A stretch of DNA of 64,000 nt, taken from positions 84,977 through 148,976 of the forward strand of contig DPJB01000007.1 in NCBI GenBank assembly GCA_003543245.1, read 5' to 3'. The notes under the pieces were generated by a model that was not told where the DNA came from, did not search any database, and saw nothing but the letters and a program-made list of their open reading frames with translations. This DNA comes from Moraxellaceae bacterium (GTDB taxonomy: Bacteria > Pseudomonadota > Gammaproteobacteria > Pseudomonadales > Moraxellaceae). The position numbers were made by a program, and so were the translations under genes. Positions 45,456 through 53,538 of this stretch are shown one piece after another (position 1 is the first letter of the stretch; every line of letters begins with the position of its first letter).

Positions 45456-45499
45456 AATAAAAAAGCCCCGGTGCCGTAAAGCGCCGGGGCTTTTTTATT
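45456..45499. terminator. Bidirectional terminator between SDR and FKBP genes
   Basis: AATAAAAAAGCCCCGG and its complement are separated by 12 bases, giving T-rich ends on both strands between two convergent genes. Confidence 0.92.
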
Positions 45500-45508
45500 C
45501 AGTACGTC

Positions 45509-46213
45509 TTACTTCACGATTTCCAGCAGTTCCACTTCAAACTGCAGCACCGAGTTTGGCGGAATCGGGCCGGCGCCCTGATCGCCATAGGCCAGATTGG
45601 CCGGCATGGCGAACTTGAACTTGGAACCGACCTGCATCAGCTGCACGCCTTCGGTCCAGCCAGGGATCACGCGGTTCAGCGGGAAGCTGACCGGCTCGCC
45701 ACGCTGGATGGAGCTGTCGAACACGGTACCGTCGAGCAGCTTGCCTTCGTAATGGACCTTCACGGTGTCAGTGGCAACCGGCTTGGCACCAGTGCCCTGC
45801 TTGATCACTTCATACTGCAGGCCGGAGGCAGTCGTGGTCACGCCAGCCTTCTTGCCGTTTTCAGCGAGGAATGCGGTGCCCTTGCTGGAGGCTTCGGCAG
45901 TGGCCTTCTGCATTTTTGCAGTGGCTTCTTCACGCAGTTTCTGCTCGAACGCCATGAGGGCGGCCTTCATTTCGTCCTGGGTGATCACGCCGTCTTTCTT
46001 GGCGTAGGCATCACGAAAGCCGGCAGCAAACTGGTCGACATTCAGGGACGGTGCCTGGGCAGAGCTGGATTTGCCGGTCATGTAGCCGATGCTGTAGGCC
46101 GCGCGTTCTTCGACGGACTCAGGCTTCTTGGCGGACGGGTTGGGCGGCATGCAGGCGGCGAGGCTGGCACCGATCACGACGATCAGGCTGCCATTGCGAA
46201 GGAGGCGATTCAT
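45509..46213 (-). CDS. FKBP-type peptidyl-prolyl isomerase lipoprotein (FkpA/Mip-like)
   Basis: A 234-residue protein with signal MNRLLRNGSLIVVIGASLAAC and lipobox LAAC (Cys21). Residues about 35-120 are the alpha-helical dimerisation domain (ERAAYSIGYMTGKS), and the rest is the FKBP domain: VKVHYEGKLLDGTVFDSS, RVIPGWTEGVQLM, AYGDQGAGPIPPNSVLQFEVELL. It acts as a folding helper in the periplasm. The lipid anchor distinguishes it from soluble FkpA. It is next to the CrbS-like gene but not in its operon by function. Confidence 0.93.
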   Translation of the reverse strand: MNRLLRNGSLIVVIGASLAACMPPNPSAKKPESVEERAAYSIGYMTGKSSSAQAPSLNVDQFAAGFRDAYAKKDGVITQDEMKAALMAFEQKLREEATAKMQKATAEASSKGTAFLAENGKKAGVTTTASGLQYEVIKQGTGAKPVATDTVKVHYEGKLLDGTVFDSSIQRGEPVSFPLNRVIPGWTEGVQLMQVGSKFKFAMPANLAYGDQGAGPIPPNSVLQFEVELLEIVK

Positions 46214-46275
46214 AGGGGGTCCTGTTCAGGGGTCAAAATCCAGGCAGAGAAATTACACGCAAGCGGGCCTTATGG

Positions 46276-49200
46276 CTATGCCCCAGGGCCCTGCGCCGCC
46301 AGAAAAGCTCGCAATGCGGCCGGTTTCACCGGTTTGCGCAGCAGGGTAAAGCCGGCTTCCCGTACCTGCTGGGCCAGTTCCTCGGAGTGATCGGCGGTAA
46401 TCAGGGCGGCCGGCAGCCCGCGGGTCAGGCGTTTGAGCAGGCTCAGACCGTTTTCCTCGGTGCCCAGATGGTAGTCCGCCAGGATCACGTCAACGCGGTC
46501 GGCAGAGCCGGATTCGCCCAGCAGCAGCTCCGCCTCCACTGGGTGACTGGCCAGGTAGACCGTGCAGCCCCAGCGGCTGAGCAGGGCATTCATGCCGGCC
46601 AGGATGTCGGGCTCGTTGTCGATGCAGAGCACGTGCAGGCCGGCCAGCGGGTGTTGCGAGGTGCTGCTGCCAGCTTCGGCAGGCAGGGCAGGGGCGGCGG
46701 CAGCGCGCGGCAGGGTGACCGAGAACACGGCTCCATGCCCGGGCGCAGAGCGGACAGCCACGGTATGGCCGAGCAGGCGTGCCATGCGGTCAACGGTGGC
46801 CAGACCAAGCCCCATGCCTTTTTCACCCCATGGCGAGGCTTCCCCGCCGCGGTGAAACTCTTCAAAAATCTGGGTCTGCTTGCTCGGCGGAATGCCGGGG
46901 CCGGTGTCCCATACCTCGATGCGTAGGTCCCCCGCCGTGCGGCGCACGCCCATGATGACGCGGCCATGGCGGGTGTAGCGCAGGGCATTGCTTAGCAGGT
47001 TCTGCAGGATGCGCCGCAGCCATTGCCGGTCACTGCTCACCCATGCCTGCGTACGCACGATATGCAGTTGCAGGTTGCGGCGTTCGGCCAGGGCCGCGAA
47101 TTGCGCGCGCATGCTTTCAAACAGGTCATCAAGCGACACCGGAGTGATGTTGGGCGTCAGGGCACCAGCATCCAGTCGTGAAATTTCCAGCAGCGCAGAA
47201 AGCAGTTCTTCGGCACCGTGCAGCGAACTGTCGATCTGCTGCACCAGTTCGCGTTCCCCGGCCTTGTCTCCGGTTTGTTGCTGCAGTGCGGTTACAAAGA
47301 GACGTGCCGCATTCATGGGTTGCAGCAGATCGTGACTGGCGGCCGCAATGAACCGTGTTTTTGACAGGTTGGCTTCCACAGCCTGCTGTTTGGCGGCTTC
47401 CTGTGCGCCAAGGGCAGCGCGCAACTGCTGGGTGCGTTCTTCAACGCGCTGCTCCAGTGCCTGCTTGGCATCGGCCAGTGCCTGTTCGGTCCGCTTGAAG
47501 TGCGAGACATCGGTGAATGTCGTGACAAAACCACCGCCGGGGATGGGTTGTCCGCGCATTTCAATGACACGACCATCGCTACGCACACGTTCAAATACAT
47601 GCGGACTGCCGGCACGCATGTATTCCACGCGTTTGCGGACATGCTCATTAATGTCACCGGGACCGCACTCACCCCGTTGTGCATTGAAACGAATGAGATC
47701 GCTCACCGGGCAGCCGACATAGACCAGTTCTGGCGGGTAGTCGAACAGTTCCATGTAGCGCCGGTTCCAGGCGACCAGACGCAACTCGGCATCGACCACG
47801 CTGATGCCCTGTGTGATGTTTTCCATCATGGTGGAGAGCAGGTCGCGATTGAAGCGCTGCAATTGCGAGGTCTGGTCCAGCAGCGACATCACCTGACCGA
47901 TTTCCATGCCGCTGCCGCGCAGGGTGCTGGTGATCATGGCGCGGGCCGACGGGGCACCGATGGCGCCCGCCAGCAGACGTTCGGTGAACTGCCACCACGG
48001 CGCACTCGCATGGCGACGACCATCAAGGGTTTCATTGCGGTTGCGGGCAAATGTCTGGAAGGCCTGATGTGCCGGGCCTTCGCCCACAATGCGCGCGGCC
48101 AGGTCCTGCAGTTCGCTTAGCGGCAGGCGCTCCCATTCCGCCGGACTCACTGGTGAGCTGGGTGTGGCATACGGGTCCAGGAACGGAGTGGCCTGGATCT
48201 GCTCGTTGAGTGTGGGGCGGTAACGCAGCGAGATCAGTACAAACAGGCTGATGTTGGCGAGCAGTGACCAGAACACCCCGTGTGTCAGGCTGTCCCAGCC
48301 GGAAAGGTTGAACAGTGATTCTGGGCGCAGCCAGCCAAGGCCGAGAGGCCCTTGCTGTATCCACTCGGGCGTGTGACCACCGGACTTGCCCAGTGCGGGG
48401 ACAAGCAGTGTGTACAGCCATAGGCCAAAGCCTGCGCACAGGCCGGCAGTAACGCCATGACGGCTGCCGCCACGCCAGAACAGTCCGCCGACAATGGCCG
48501 GCGCAAATTGCGCCATGGCGGCAAAGGCCAGCAGGCCAATGGTGGCCAGTTGCTCGAATTCATTGATGAGGCGATAGCAGCCATAGCCCAGCAGCGCGAT
48601 CACGATGATCGAGAGCCGGCGCGTGGCCAGCAGCAGGCCCTTGATGTGCCGGCGTTCGCCCAGTCGCAATGACTTGATGCGCCACAGTGCCGGTATCACC
48701 AGATCGTTGCTGACCATGGTGGAAAGGGCAACGGTGGCGACAATCACCATGCCGGTGGCGGCAGAAAATCCGCCGAGGAATACCAGCATTGCCAGCGCCT
48801 GCTGATCGGCCACCAGTGGCAGGGCCAGAACCGCAATATCCGGGTTGATGCCGGCCAGGCGCGGATCGGTCAGGGCGGCAACGGCAATCGGCAATACCGC
48901 TAGCGTCACCAGCAGCAGATATCCACCAAACAGCCAGCGTGCGCCACGCACATGGCGCACATCGTCGCACTCCACCACGCTCACATGAAACTGTCGGGGC
49001 AGACAGAAAAATGCCACAAAGGCAAGCAGTGTCTGCGCCATGAAACCGTGGGGCAATTCACCCGGCCGCACCAGTTTCTGCAGGCGTTCATCCTGCAGCA
49101 GGTTGGTGTCCGGCAAGGTGCCCAGTGCAAAGCAGCCAACGGCAACCAGCGCTGCCAGCTTCACCACCGACTCCATGCCGATGGCCAGCATCAGGCCCAG

Positions 49201-49752
49201 ATGATGTTCGCTGGCATCCAGCCGGCGCGTGCCAAAGAGAATGGCCAGCAGGGCCAGGAACAAGGCCGTCCACAGTGCTATGTCACCTGGGATGATGTCG
49301 TGGCTAAGGCCGTGCCCGCCCATCACCTCCACGCTCATGGCAACGGCTTTCAGTTGCAGTGCGATATAGGGAAGGATGCCGATGACGGCAAAGACGGCGA
49401 CCAGTGCTGCCAGGTGTTGTGCCTTGCCGTAACGGGCGGCAATGAAGTCTGCAATCGAGGTGACGGGCTGCGCCTTGCTGGCCAGGATCAGGCGTTCCCA
49501 GATGCGGTGCCCGAAGAACACCAGCAGCAATGGCCCGAGGTTGATCGGCAGGAAGCTCCAGCCGCTCTGCACGGCAGCACCCACGGCTCCGTAGAATGTC
49601 CACGAGGTGAAATACACCGCCAGCGTCAGGCTGTAGAGCACCATGCGCTGGCGAGGGCTGAACCGGCCTTCCTGCCGGTCGCCCCAGAAGGCGAGGGCAA
49701 ACAGCAGGCCGAGATACACCAGCGTGATGAGTGGCAGAATCCAGGCAGACAT
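46276..49752 (-). CDS. crbS: CrbS/MxtR-like hybrid sensor kinase with sodium/solute symporter domain
   Basis: An 1158-residue inner-membrane sensor. Residues about 1-500 form a sodium:solute-symporter domain of about 13 helices (start MSAWILPLITLVYLGLL). A PAS domain follows (about 630-760; ITQGISVVDAELRLVAWNRR), then a coiled coil (ALEQRVEERTQQLRAAL), the H-box ASHDLLQPMNAARLF (about 815), ATP-binding boxes NLLSNALRY, WDTGPGIP and GMGLGLAT, and a receiver with phosphoacceptor aspartate in ILADYHLG. This is the CrbS/MxtR acetate-sensing kinase layout. Its partner is the CrbR-like regulator at 40397. The separate acetate permease ActP is not in this window. Confidence 0.93.
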   Translation of the reverse strand: MSAWILPLITLVYLGLLFALAFWGDRQEGRFSPRQRMVLYSLTLAVYFTSWTFYGAVGAAVQSGWSFLPINLGPLLLVFFGHRIWERLILASKAQPVTSIADFIAARYGKAQHLAALVAVFAVIGILPYIALQLKAVAMSVEVMGGHGLSHDIIPGDIALWTALFLALLAILFGTRRLDASEHHLGLMLAIGMESVVKLAALVAVGCFALGTLPDTNLLQDERLQKLVRPGELPHGFMAQTLLAFVAFFCLPRQFHVSVVECDDVRHVRGARWLFGGYLLLVTLAVLPIAVAALTDPRLAGINPDIAVLALPLVADQQALAMLVFLGGFSAATGMVIVATVALSTMVSNDLVIPALWRIKSLRLGERRHIKGLLLATRRLSIIVIALLGYGCYRLINEFEQLATIGLLAFAAMAQFAPAIVGGLFWRGGSRHGVTAGLCAGFGLWLYTLLVPALGKSGGHTPEWIQQGPLGLGWLRPESLFNLSGWDSLTHGVFWSLLANISLFVLISLRYRPTLNEQIQATPFLDPYATPSSPVSPAEWERLPLSELQDLAARIVGEGPAHQAFQTFARNRNETLDGRRHASAPWWQFTERLLAGAIGAPSARAMITSTLRGSGMEIGQVMSLLDQTSQLQRFNRDLLSTMMENITQGISVVDAELRLVAWNRRYMELFDYPPELVYVGCPVSDLIRFNAQRGECGPGDINEHVRKRVEYMRAGSPHVFERVRSDGRVIEMRGQPIPGGGFVTTFTDVSHFKRTEQALADAKQALEQRVEERTQQLRAALGAQEAAKQQAVEANLSKTRFIAAASHDLLQPMNAARLFVTALQQQTGDKAGERELVQQIDSSLHGAEELLSALLEISRLDAGALTPNITPVSLDDLFESMRAQFAALAERRNLQLHIVRTQAWVSSDRQWLRRILQNLLSNALRYTRHGRVIMGVRRTAGDLRIEVWDTGPGIPPSKQTQIFEEFHRGGEASPWGEKGMGLGLATVDRMARLLGHTVAVRSAPGHGAVFSVTLPRAAAAPALPAEAGSSTSQHPLAGLHVLCIDNEPDILAGMNALLSRWGCTVYLASHPVEAELLLGESGSADRVDVILADYHLGTEENGLSLLKRLTRGLPAALITADHSEELAQQVREAGFTLLRKPVKPAALRAFLAAQGPGA

Positions 49753-49878
49753 TCAGTGCCTCGTGTGATGGTCTGGCCGGTTATAGCCCGGCTCTTCATG
49801 GTGCGGCTGTGGATGGCTCGACCGTTGGTTGTCTGACTATGGAACAGGGCGTGACAGTTCGTCCAGCCGGTCAGCCTC

Positions 49879-49923
49879 TTAGACCAAGGTCTAGGCGCTG
49901 TCCGATGGACAATGCGCTAGGCT
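49879..49923 (+). promoter_or_regulatory. Palindrome plus -10 element of the candidate sRNA
   Basis: TTAGACCAAGGTCTAG (49879-49894), the most symmetric copy, is followed after exactly 23 bases by TAGGCT (49918-49923). Read on the reverse strand toward crbS there is no -10-like hexamer at this distance, so the promoter points toward the noncoding stretch. Confidence 0.65.
49891..49920. repeat. 30-bp imperfect palindrome overlapping the sRNA promoter
   Basis: CTA, GGCGC and TGTCC, then GAT, then GGACA, TGCGC and TAG form an imperfect dyad spanning the spacer and first half of the -10 element, a good place for a repressor or a second activator. Confidence 0.5.
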
Positions 49924-49929
49924 GTCGGT

Positions 49930-50011
49930 ATTCAGAGGCTATGAAATCCTCAGGACGCATCATTTGGAGTGTTGTCTCCTTGTCGGGTACCGGAAGGTGC
50001 CCGTTTTTTTT
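49930..50011 (+). ncRNA. Candidate small RNA upstream of the crbS-like gene
   Basis: About 80 bases on the forward strand, with no gene on that strand upstream. It runs from a predicted start about seven bases after TAGGCT to the T run at 50004-50011. Three stems are visible: GAGG/CCTC (49935-49951), GGAG/CTCC (49966-49979) and the terminator stem CGGGTACC/GGTGCCCG (49984-50003, one mismatch). An ATG at 49941 opens a frame that reads through the terminator and antisense into the exonuclease gene, so it is unlikely to be a protein. Prediction by eye only. Confidence 0.55.
49984..50011 (+). terminator. Forward-strand intrinsic terminator with eight T residues
   Basis: An eight-base stem (one mismatch) with GGAA loop is followed by eight T residues on the forward strand. 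Neither flanking protein gene is on this strand, so it needs its own upstream transcript. Confidence 0.75.
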
Positions 50012-50079
50012 GCCCTGGCATTCTGGATCGGGCATGACGGACCGGGTATTCCGGTCTTGGTGCAGCGGCAGCAGGTGCA

Positions 50080-50784
50080 TCATTGTGACTTCATCTGTTC
50101 CAGCTGCTGATACAGCCGGATCTTCTTTTGCAGGTCGGCCACCGTTTGCAGGCCGTCACGACGCGCCGCACGTAACAGGATCAGTGTCAGCTCGGCCGTG
50201 ACAAAGGCATCAGCCGCCGCTTCATGGCGTGCATGATTATGCAGGCCGAAAAAATTCGCCCAGTCATCCAGTCCGCGCAATCCGTCGCGCTCTTTCGGGA
50301 ACAGGGCGGGCAGGCAGACGGCAAGGTCCAGCCACAGGCGGGCAGGTACCATGCCGAAGTGCTGACGGGTGGCACGCTCGACCATGTTCTGGTCAAACAC
50401 CGAATGAAAGGCAAAAAACACGGCAGGCCCGGACCACTGGTAAAAGCGCAACAGCACCTCTGCCGGAATGTCGCCAGTGGCAATTGCCTCGCTGCCCAGA
50501 CCATGCAGCAAGACGGTGTCGCGCGTATCGGCACCGGCTTGCGCCAGCACGGCCTCAAACTGGTCGGCAAGACGGATCTGCTCCGCTTCGATGGCGACGG
50601 CACCGATCGACAACAACAGGTCCTTCTGCATGTTGAGGCCGGTGCTTTCCACATCCACCACCACAAAGCGGCAGTCATGCAGTGACAGTTGTGCCGGTGC
50701 CGCCGGGGCGGTAATGGCCGCCATTGCACGACGGTCGCCCACCGGTGCTGCAGGTTTTCCGAGAAGTCGCGTCAGCCAGTTCAT
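50080..50784 (-). CDS. DnaQ-like 3'-5' exonuclease
   Basis: A 234-residue DEDDh-type exonuclease. Motif I is VVDVESTGLNM (Asp and Glu), motif II lies in FHSVFDQNMV, and motif III is HEAAADAFVT with the catalytic histidine and aspartate. It is shorter than and distinct from the replicative epsilon subunit. Its start lies seven bases after the stop of the DUF294 gene, so the two are cotranscribed. The pair DUF294 plus this exonuclease is commonly found next to acetate genes in other gammaproteobacteria; its role there is not known. Confidence 0.88.
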   Translation of the reverse strand: MNWLTRLLGKPAAPVGDRRAMAAITAPAAPAQLSLHDCRFVVVDVESTGLNMQKDLLLSIGAVAIEAEQIRLADQFEAVLAQAGADTRDTVLLHGLGSEAIATGDIPAEVLLRFYQWSGPAVFFAFHSVFDQNMVERATRQHFGMVPARLWLDLAVCLPALFPKERDGLRGLDDWANFFGLHNHARHEAAADAFVTAELTLILLRAARRDGLQTVADLQKKIRLYQQLEQMKSQ

Positions 50785-50791
50785 GACGGCG

Positions 50792-52726
50792 TCACAGCTG
50801 CCAGGTCAGCGCCAGCACTTGCTGCAGTCGCTGGGCCTGACGGAAGGATTCGCGCAGGATGCGTGCATCCAGCGGATTCAGTGTTTCCGGCTTCAGCCGG
50901 TTATCCAGCGGCTCACTTGCTGCCCTGCGTTCCTGGTGATGACGCATGCGCAACAGATGCAGCAGGCTGTAGGCCTCTATCCATGCATTTACATCCGGTG
51001 CGGTCAGCACGCCGGCCGCCTGCAGTGCCTCCAGCCTGTCAAAGGTGTTGGTGGCGGCAATGTCTTTTGAGTAGGCCAGCACGCGCGCGGCATCCACAAA
51101 CGGCGTCAGTCCCTGCAGCTTGAGATCAATCGTGTTCTTGTCGCCACCCTTCGCATAGACAAAGCCCTGGAAGAAATTGAGCGGCGGACGACGCTCCAGT
51201 GACATCTCGGCCATCATGCGCAGGAAAAGCGAATGCCCGCTGATGCGTGTGCGCACGTGCGCGAACAGTTCGTCTGCCATGGCCACATCACCAAAGATGG
51301 CGCGGGCATCCAGAAAAATGGCGGAGTGCACCAGGTTTTGTGGTGTCCATGCCTCGGTGAAATGGCGGTACCAGTCCTCCCATTCGCCAAGGCTCAGGCA
51401 AAGTTCGGGATTGCTGGCCATGATGTTGCCCTTGCACAGCGTAAAGCCGCAGGCGGCCAGGTCTTTGTTGACGCGCTTGGCAAACGGCAGCAGATTTTCA
51501 CGCATGGCGGCGGGCGTCATGCCGTCCGGCACGGTAAACAGGATGGCATTGTCCTGGTCCGTGTACAGCGTTTGCTCCTGCCGCGCCTCGCTGCCAAAAC
51601 TGAGCCAGGTAAACGCCACGCCGGGATCATGTCGCGCCAGATTCAGTTCGATCACCCGCTTCACGGTGCAGTCATTCAGGCTGGTGATCACACGCAGGAT
51701 TTGTCGTGCGGCCGCGCCACGCGCCAGCATGGAATCAACCAATTGCTGGATGTCTTCGCGCAGGGCCACCAGCGTGTGCAGTTCGGGCGCTGTTGCGATG
51801 GTGCGGGTGAGGTGCACCAGGCTGACTTTCTGCAATGCAAACAGGTCGCGTTCGGACACCACGCCCACTAGTTCACGCTCGGGGTTGATCAGGCAGACAT
51901 GGGCAAAGTGATGGGCTGCCATTACCAGTGCAGCATCAAACGTGGAGTCATCCGGCGACAGGCACAGCGGGCGTTGTGTCATCACCGTCTGGATGGGGGC
52001 ATCCAGCGCCGCATTGCCGGCAATCAGTGCACGCAAGTCGCGCAAGGTGAAAATGCCGATGGGGTGACGATGGTCGTCGGTGATGATGATCGAGCCAACA
52101 TTCGCTTCGTGCATGCGCAGCACGGCTTTCTGCACCGGCGTATCCGGCGAGCACACCACCGGATTGCGCAAGGCATAACGCGACAGCGGCGTATCAAGGC
52201 TGGCTTCATCGCCCACAGTTTGTTGCGCCTGCTGGCGGATGCTGCGGTTAACCTGATCCAGCAGGCTGCTCACGCCGCGCAGACAATAGTCGCGAAACAC
52301 ATCGCTGATGGTGAAGAGCTGCACGAACATTTTGCGGTCAAGACTAAGACAGAAGGTGTCGCCCACGGCGCGATGCAGCGTGCGGGTTGGCCGCTCGCCG
52401 ATCAGGGCGGCCAGAGGAAAGCATTCGCCCTGGGTTATTTCGAAAGTGATCTCGACGCCGGGTTCTGCGCCGGTCTGGGATTGCTGGTCGCGGGCAGAGG
52501 GGCGTTCGCCACGGATGCGCCCCTGCTTTACAACAAAGAAGCGCTCGGCGGGCCCGTCTTCCGGCCGTATCACTACCTCGCCATCGGCAAAGTAATGCAG
52601 CTCGCTGGTTTCCACGAACAGGGCAAGGTGCGCCGCCTCCATGTGGCTGAAGGGCGCGTAGTGGCGCAGAAACTCCATCAGGGCGCGTATGTTGGAACCG
52701 CTCACCCGCTGCGAGGTGGGGGGCAT
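50792..52726 (-). CDS. cNMP-binding/CBS/DUF294 nucleotidyltransferase-like protein
   Basis: A 644-residue cytosolic protein. Residues about 10-140 resemble a cyclic-nucleotide-binding fold (FADGEVVIRPEDGPAERFFVV). Two CBS domains follow at about 165-285 (PVCSPDTPVQKAVLRM, RPLCLSPDDSTFDAA). The DUF294 nucleotidyltransferase domain has GSEARQEQTLYTDQDNAIL near residue 375 with its acidic residues, and a DUF294 C domain ends the protein. The second ATG, at 52726, has AGGA eight bases upstream and is chosen over 52735. A palindrome-type promoter precedes it. A link to acetate use is inferred from context and this site. Confidence 0.9.
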   Translation of the reverse strand: MPPTSQRVSGSNIRALMEFLRHYAPFSHMEAAHLALFVETSELHYFADGEVVIRPEDGPAERFFVVKQGRIRGERPSARDQQSQTGAEPGVEITFEITQGECFPLAALIGERPTRTLHRAVGDTFCLSLDRKMFVQLFTISDVFRDYCLRGVSSLLDQVNRSIRQQAQQTVGDEASLDTPLSRYALRNPVVCSPDTPVQKAVLRMHEANVGSIIITDDHRHPIGIFTLRDLRALIAGNAALDAPIQTVMTQRPLCLSPDDSTFDAALVMAAHHFAHVCLINPERELVGVVSERDLFALQKVSLVHLTRTIATAPELHTLVALREDIQQLVDSMLARGAAARQILRVITSLNDCTVKRVIELNLARHDPGVAFTWLSFGSEARQEQTLYTDQDNAILFTVPDGMTPAAMRENLLPFAKRVNKDLAACGFTLCKGNIMASNPELCLSLGEWEDWYRHFTEAWTPQNLVHSAIFLDARAIFGDVAMADELFAHVRTRISGHSLFLRMMAEMSLERRPPLNFFQGFVYAKGGDKNTIDLKLQGLTPFVDAARVLAYSKDIAATNTFDRLEALQAAGVLTAPDVNAWIEAYSLLHLLRMRHHQERRAASEPLDNRLKPETLNPLDARILRESFRQAQRLQQVLALTWQL

Positions 52727-52750
52727 GGCAGACATCCTGTTTTGATTCTG

Positions 52751-52795
52751 ACTCTAGCCGTAATTGTGCTGGGTTGATCTTAGACCAAGGTAGGG
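52751..52795 (-). promoter_or_regulatory. Palindrome half plus -10 element of the DUF294 gene
   Basis: On the reverse strand the element ends in CCTTGGTCTAA (52790-52780; one arm intact, the distal arm degenerate) and is followed after exactly 23 bases by TAGAGT (52756-52751), predicting a very short leader. Confidence 0.6.
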
Positions 52796-52872
52796 ATGAC
52801 GCTGGCGCATGGTTGTGGCAATGCGCATGGATGGGGGGCGTGGTTGTGTATGGCTGTCTTGATGCCGGCAGG

Positions 52873-52896
52873 CCGGAGTGACCGTGGCCACTCCGG
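52873..52896. terminator. Hairpin downstream of the OsmC gene
   Basis: CCGGAGTG and CACTCCGG with an 8-base loop lie just past the OsmC stop. There is no T run, so this is a weak or Rho-assisted terminator at best. Confidence 0.4.
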
Positions 52897-52916
52897 TGTA
52901 TGTATCTGCGGGGTGA

Positions 52917-53375
52917 TCAGGCGGGTTGCTTGAGGACCGTGCCGTCCACATTCTTTACGGTGAGGTGTACCGGAATTCCCAGCGCCACACTGCGGGTGAC
53001 GGTGCAGAAGCCTTCAAACTGGCTAAGGATGCGCTCCAGGTGTTCCACGCCTGCGCCGTCCTTGCCCAGCGTCAGCTCCGCATCAATCGACAGCACGCGC
53101 AGACGGTTATCCTCGTTGCGGCCAACGTTTGCGGTTGCCTTGCAGCTGAGCGGTTCGGCATCCTGCTTGAACTTGCGCAGGGCAAACAACAGGCTGTCGG
53201 TCAGGCAGTTGGCCACAGCCGCCAGCAGCAGCTGCACCGGGCTTGGTCCCTGACTGGTGCCAAGGGGTGGTGGCTCGTCGGCAGTCAGTGCAGGAATGCC
53301 CTCGCCAAAGTTCACCGTGCAGCGATAGTCCTGCACCTGCTGCAGGGTCAGGGTTTCCTGTTTGATGTCGCTCAT
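52917..53375 (-). CDS. OsmC-family protein
   Basis: A 152-residue OsmC/Ohr-fold protein starting MSDIKQETLTLQQVQDY. The first redox cysteine lies in LLAAVANCLTDSLLFAL and the second in FEGFCTVTRSV. The family reduces organic hydroperoxides with lipoyl or other thiols. CGGAG precedes the ATG at 53375; the longer frame upstream is not needed. It is divergent from a peroxiredoxin-like gene, a fitting pair for oxidative defence. Confidence 0.9.
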   Translation of the reverse strand: MSDIKQETLTLQQVQDYRCTVNFGEGIPALTADEPPPLGTSQGPSPVQLLLAAVANCLTDSLLFALRKFKQDAEPLSCKATANVGRNEDNRLRVLSIDAELTLGKDGAGVEHLERILSQFEGFCTVTRSVALGIPVHLTVKNVDGTVLKQPA

Positions 53376-53538
53376 CAATGGCTCCGGTTGAATGGTAACT
53401 GAGCCCTGAGGATAGCCCCTTTGGTGGCTGCCGGTGTGACAGGCATCAGGCTTTGCCTGGATTGATCGATTGATAACAGTTTGATAGTTGTCGAAATATA
53501 AAATAATATCGGGGCACAATCACTCGCAGGAGTCCCCC

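Larger units (their letters stand above)
49753..50079. other. Intergenic region holding a candidate sRNA and its promoter
   Basis: These 327 bases lie between the crbS-like and exonuclease genes, both on the reverse strand. On the forward strand they contain a palindrome-type promoter, three hairpins and a strong terminator (listed separately). No protein gene is supported. The crbS promoter must lie in the left half. Confidence 0.7.

Noticed and set aside
49731..50201. 156-codon forward frame across the candidate sRNA
   Set aside because: It runs through a strong terminator and into the exonuclease gene antisense, with no convincing ribosome site.
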